The notes below the pieces were generated by a model. That model was not told the DNA's origin. It ran no database searches and saw nothing but the letters and a program-made list of their open reading frames with translations. A program made the position numbers and the translations under genes. Shown piece by piece: positions 63,831 to 64,000 of a stretch of 64,000 nucleotides of DNA (the stretch's first letter is position 1; every line of letters starts with the position of its first letter). The DNA is from Azospirillum sp. TSH58. GTDB taxonomy: Bacteria; Pseudomonadota; Alphaproteobacteria; Azospirillales; Azospirillaceae. The DNA lies in NCBI RefSeq assembly GCF_003119115.1, contig NZ_CP022364.1:1998001-2062000 (forward strand). Reading direction: 5' to 3'.

Positions 63831-64000
63831 ATGCGCGCCCTGGCTTTCCTGCTGCTGTTTCTCGGTTTCTCCGTTCCGCTGCTGGCCGCTCCGGCCTTCG
63901 CCGCCCCGCCGCCCGCCTCGCCCGAGGAGCGGGAGGTCGCGGCGGTCTTCGAAAGCGCCCGCTCCGCCCTGGCGCAGAAGCGCGGCGCGGCGGTCGTCCC
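63831..64000 (+). CDS. Exported protein, N-terminus only (window edge)
   Basis: The first 56 or so residues are visible. The protein starts MRALAFLLLFLGFSVPLLAAP with a signal peptide and a likely AFA-AP cleavage site. The mature part EEREVAAVFESARSALAQKRG is predicted helical. The gene lies 26 bases after the DUF2336 stop in the same orientation, so it may belong to the cyclase unit. No family can be assigned from this part. Confidence 0.6.
   Translation, partial: MRALAFLLLFLGFSVPLLAAPAFAAPPPASPEEREVAAVFESARSALAQKRGAAVV

Overview
The window is high-GC (about 69% by eye) and reads as an alphaproteobacterial chromosome, most probably Azospirillum (A. brasilense group). The pointers are a RegB/RegA-type redox two-component pair, aerobic cobaltochelatase CobS/CobT, the rpmH-rnpA-yidD-yidC-engB block, a large exopolysaccharide locus and codon use strongly biased to G/C at third positions. 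Species assignment is inference. I found no rRNA or tRNA gene, CRISPR array, prophage or IS transposase.

Layout. 1-5.5 kb: the N-terminus of a periplasmic iron-binding protein with a Fur-like box, an exported protein, then cobS-cobT interrupted by a GxxExxY nuclease-like gene whose flanks are inverted pairs of a 15-bp repeat, a J-domain protein and BolA. 5.7-9.5 kb: a ribbon-helix-helix regulator, a DUF2889 protein, a CBS-domain protein and aroK-aroB, AroK carrying a histidine-rich tail. 9.7-13 kb: an overlapping three-gene unit ending in xerD. 13-20 kb: malate synthase, an EamA transporter, accA, a MAPEG protein, a CorA-like transporter and argB. 20-25.3 kb: an antiporter, engB, yidC, yidD, rnpA and rpmH with a clear promoter.

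25.4-46.5 kb is an exopolysaccharide locus. Its polymerizing and exporting parts are Wzc, a flippase and a Wzy-like polymerase. Sugar-nucleotide enzymes are a UDP-sugar dehydrogenase, an epimerase and GDP-fucose synthase, and there are five glycosyltransferases. Accessory genes are an AlgX/SGNH-like protein whose usual catalytic Ser is Gly, a beta-helix protein, a Coq7-like di-iron protein and an asparagine-synthetase-like protein. No polysaccharide export porin, no initiating phosphoglycosyltransferase and no GDP-mannose dehydratase lies in this window, so those must be elsewhere.

45.8-53.7 kb: a Crp/Fnr regulator with a small DUF2892 membrane protein, an AraC regulator with an EamA transporter, regB-regA, an ABC-2 exporter and lpxD. 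53.8-60.6 kb: a PNPOx-like protein, late cobalamin genes (cobV plus a CobC-like phosphatase, divergent from cobU), a Yip1 protein, dapD-dapE and a HAD nucleotidase. 60.7-64 kb: a PAS-GAF-GGDEF diguanylate cyclase coupled to a DUF2336 protein, then the start of an exported protein cut by the window edge.

A palindromic GC-rich repeat family (REP-like, core CCCCCACCCTAACCCTCCC plus a hairpin) occurs at least five times, always at or next to a gene end. In one case it supplies the last codons and the stop of a glycosyltransferase. No stretch longer than 300 bases is without a gene.
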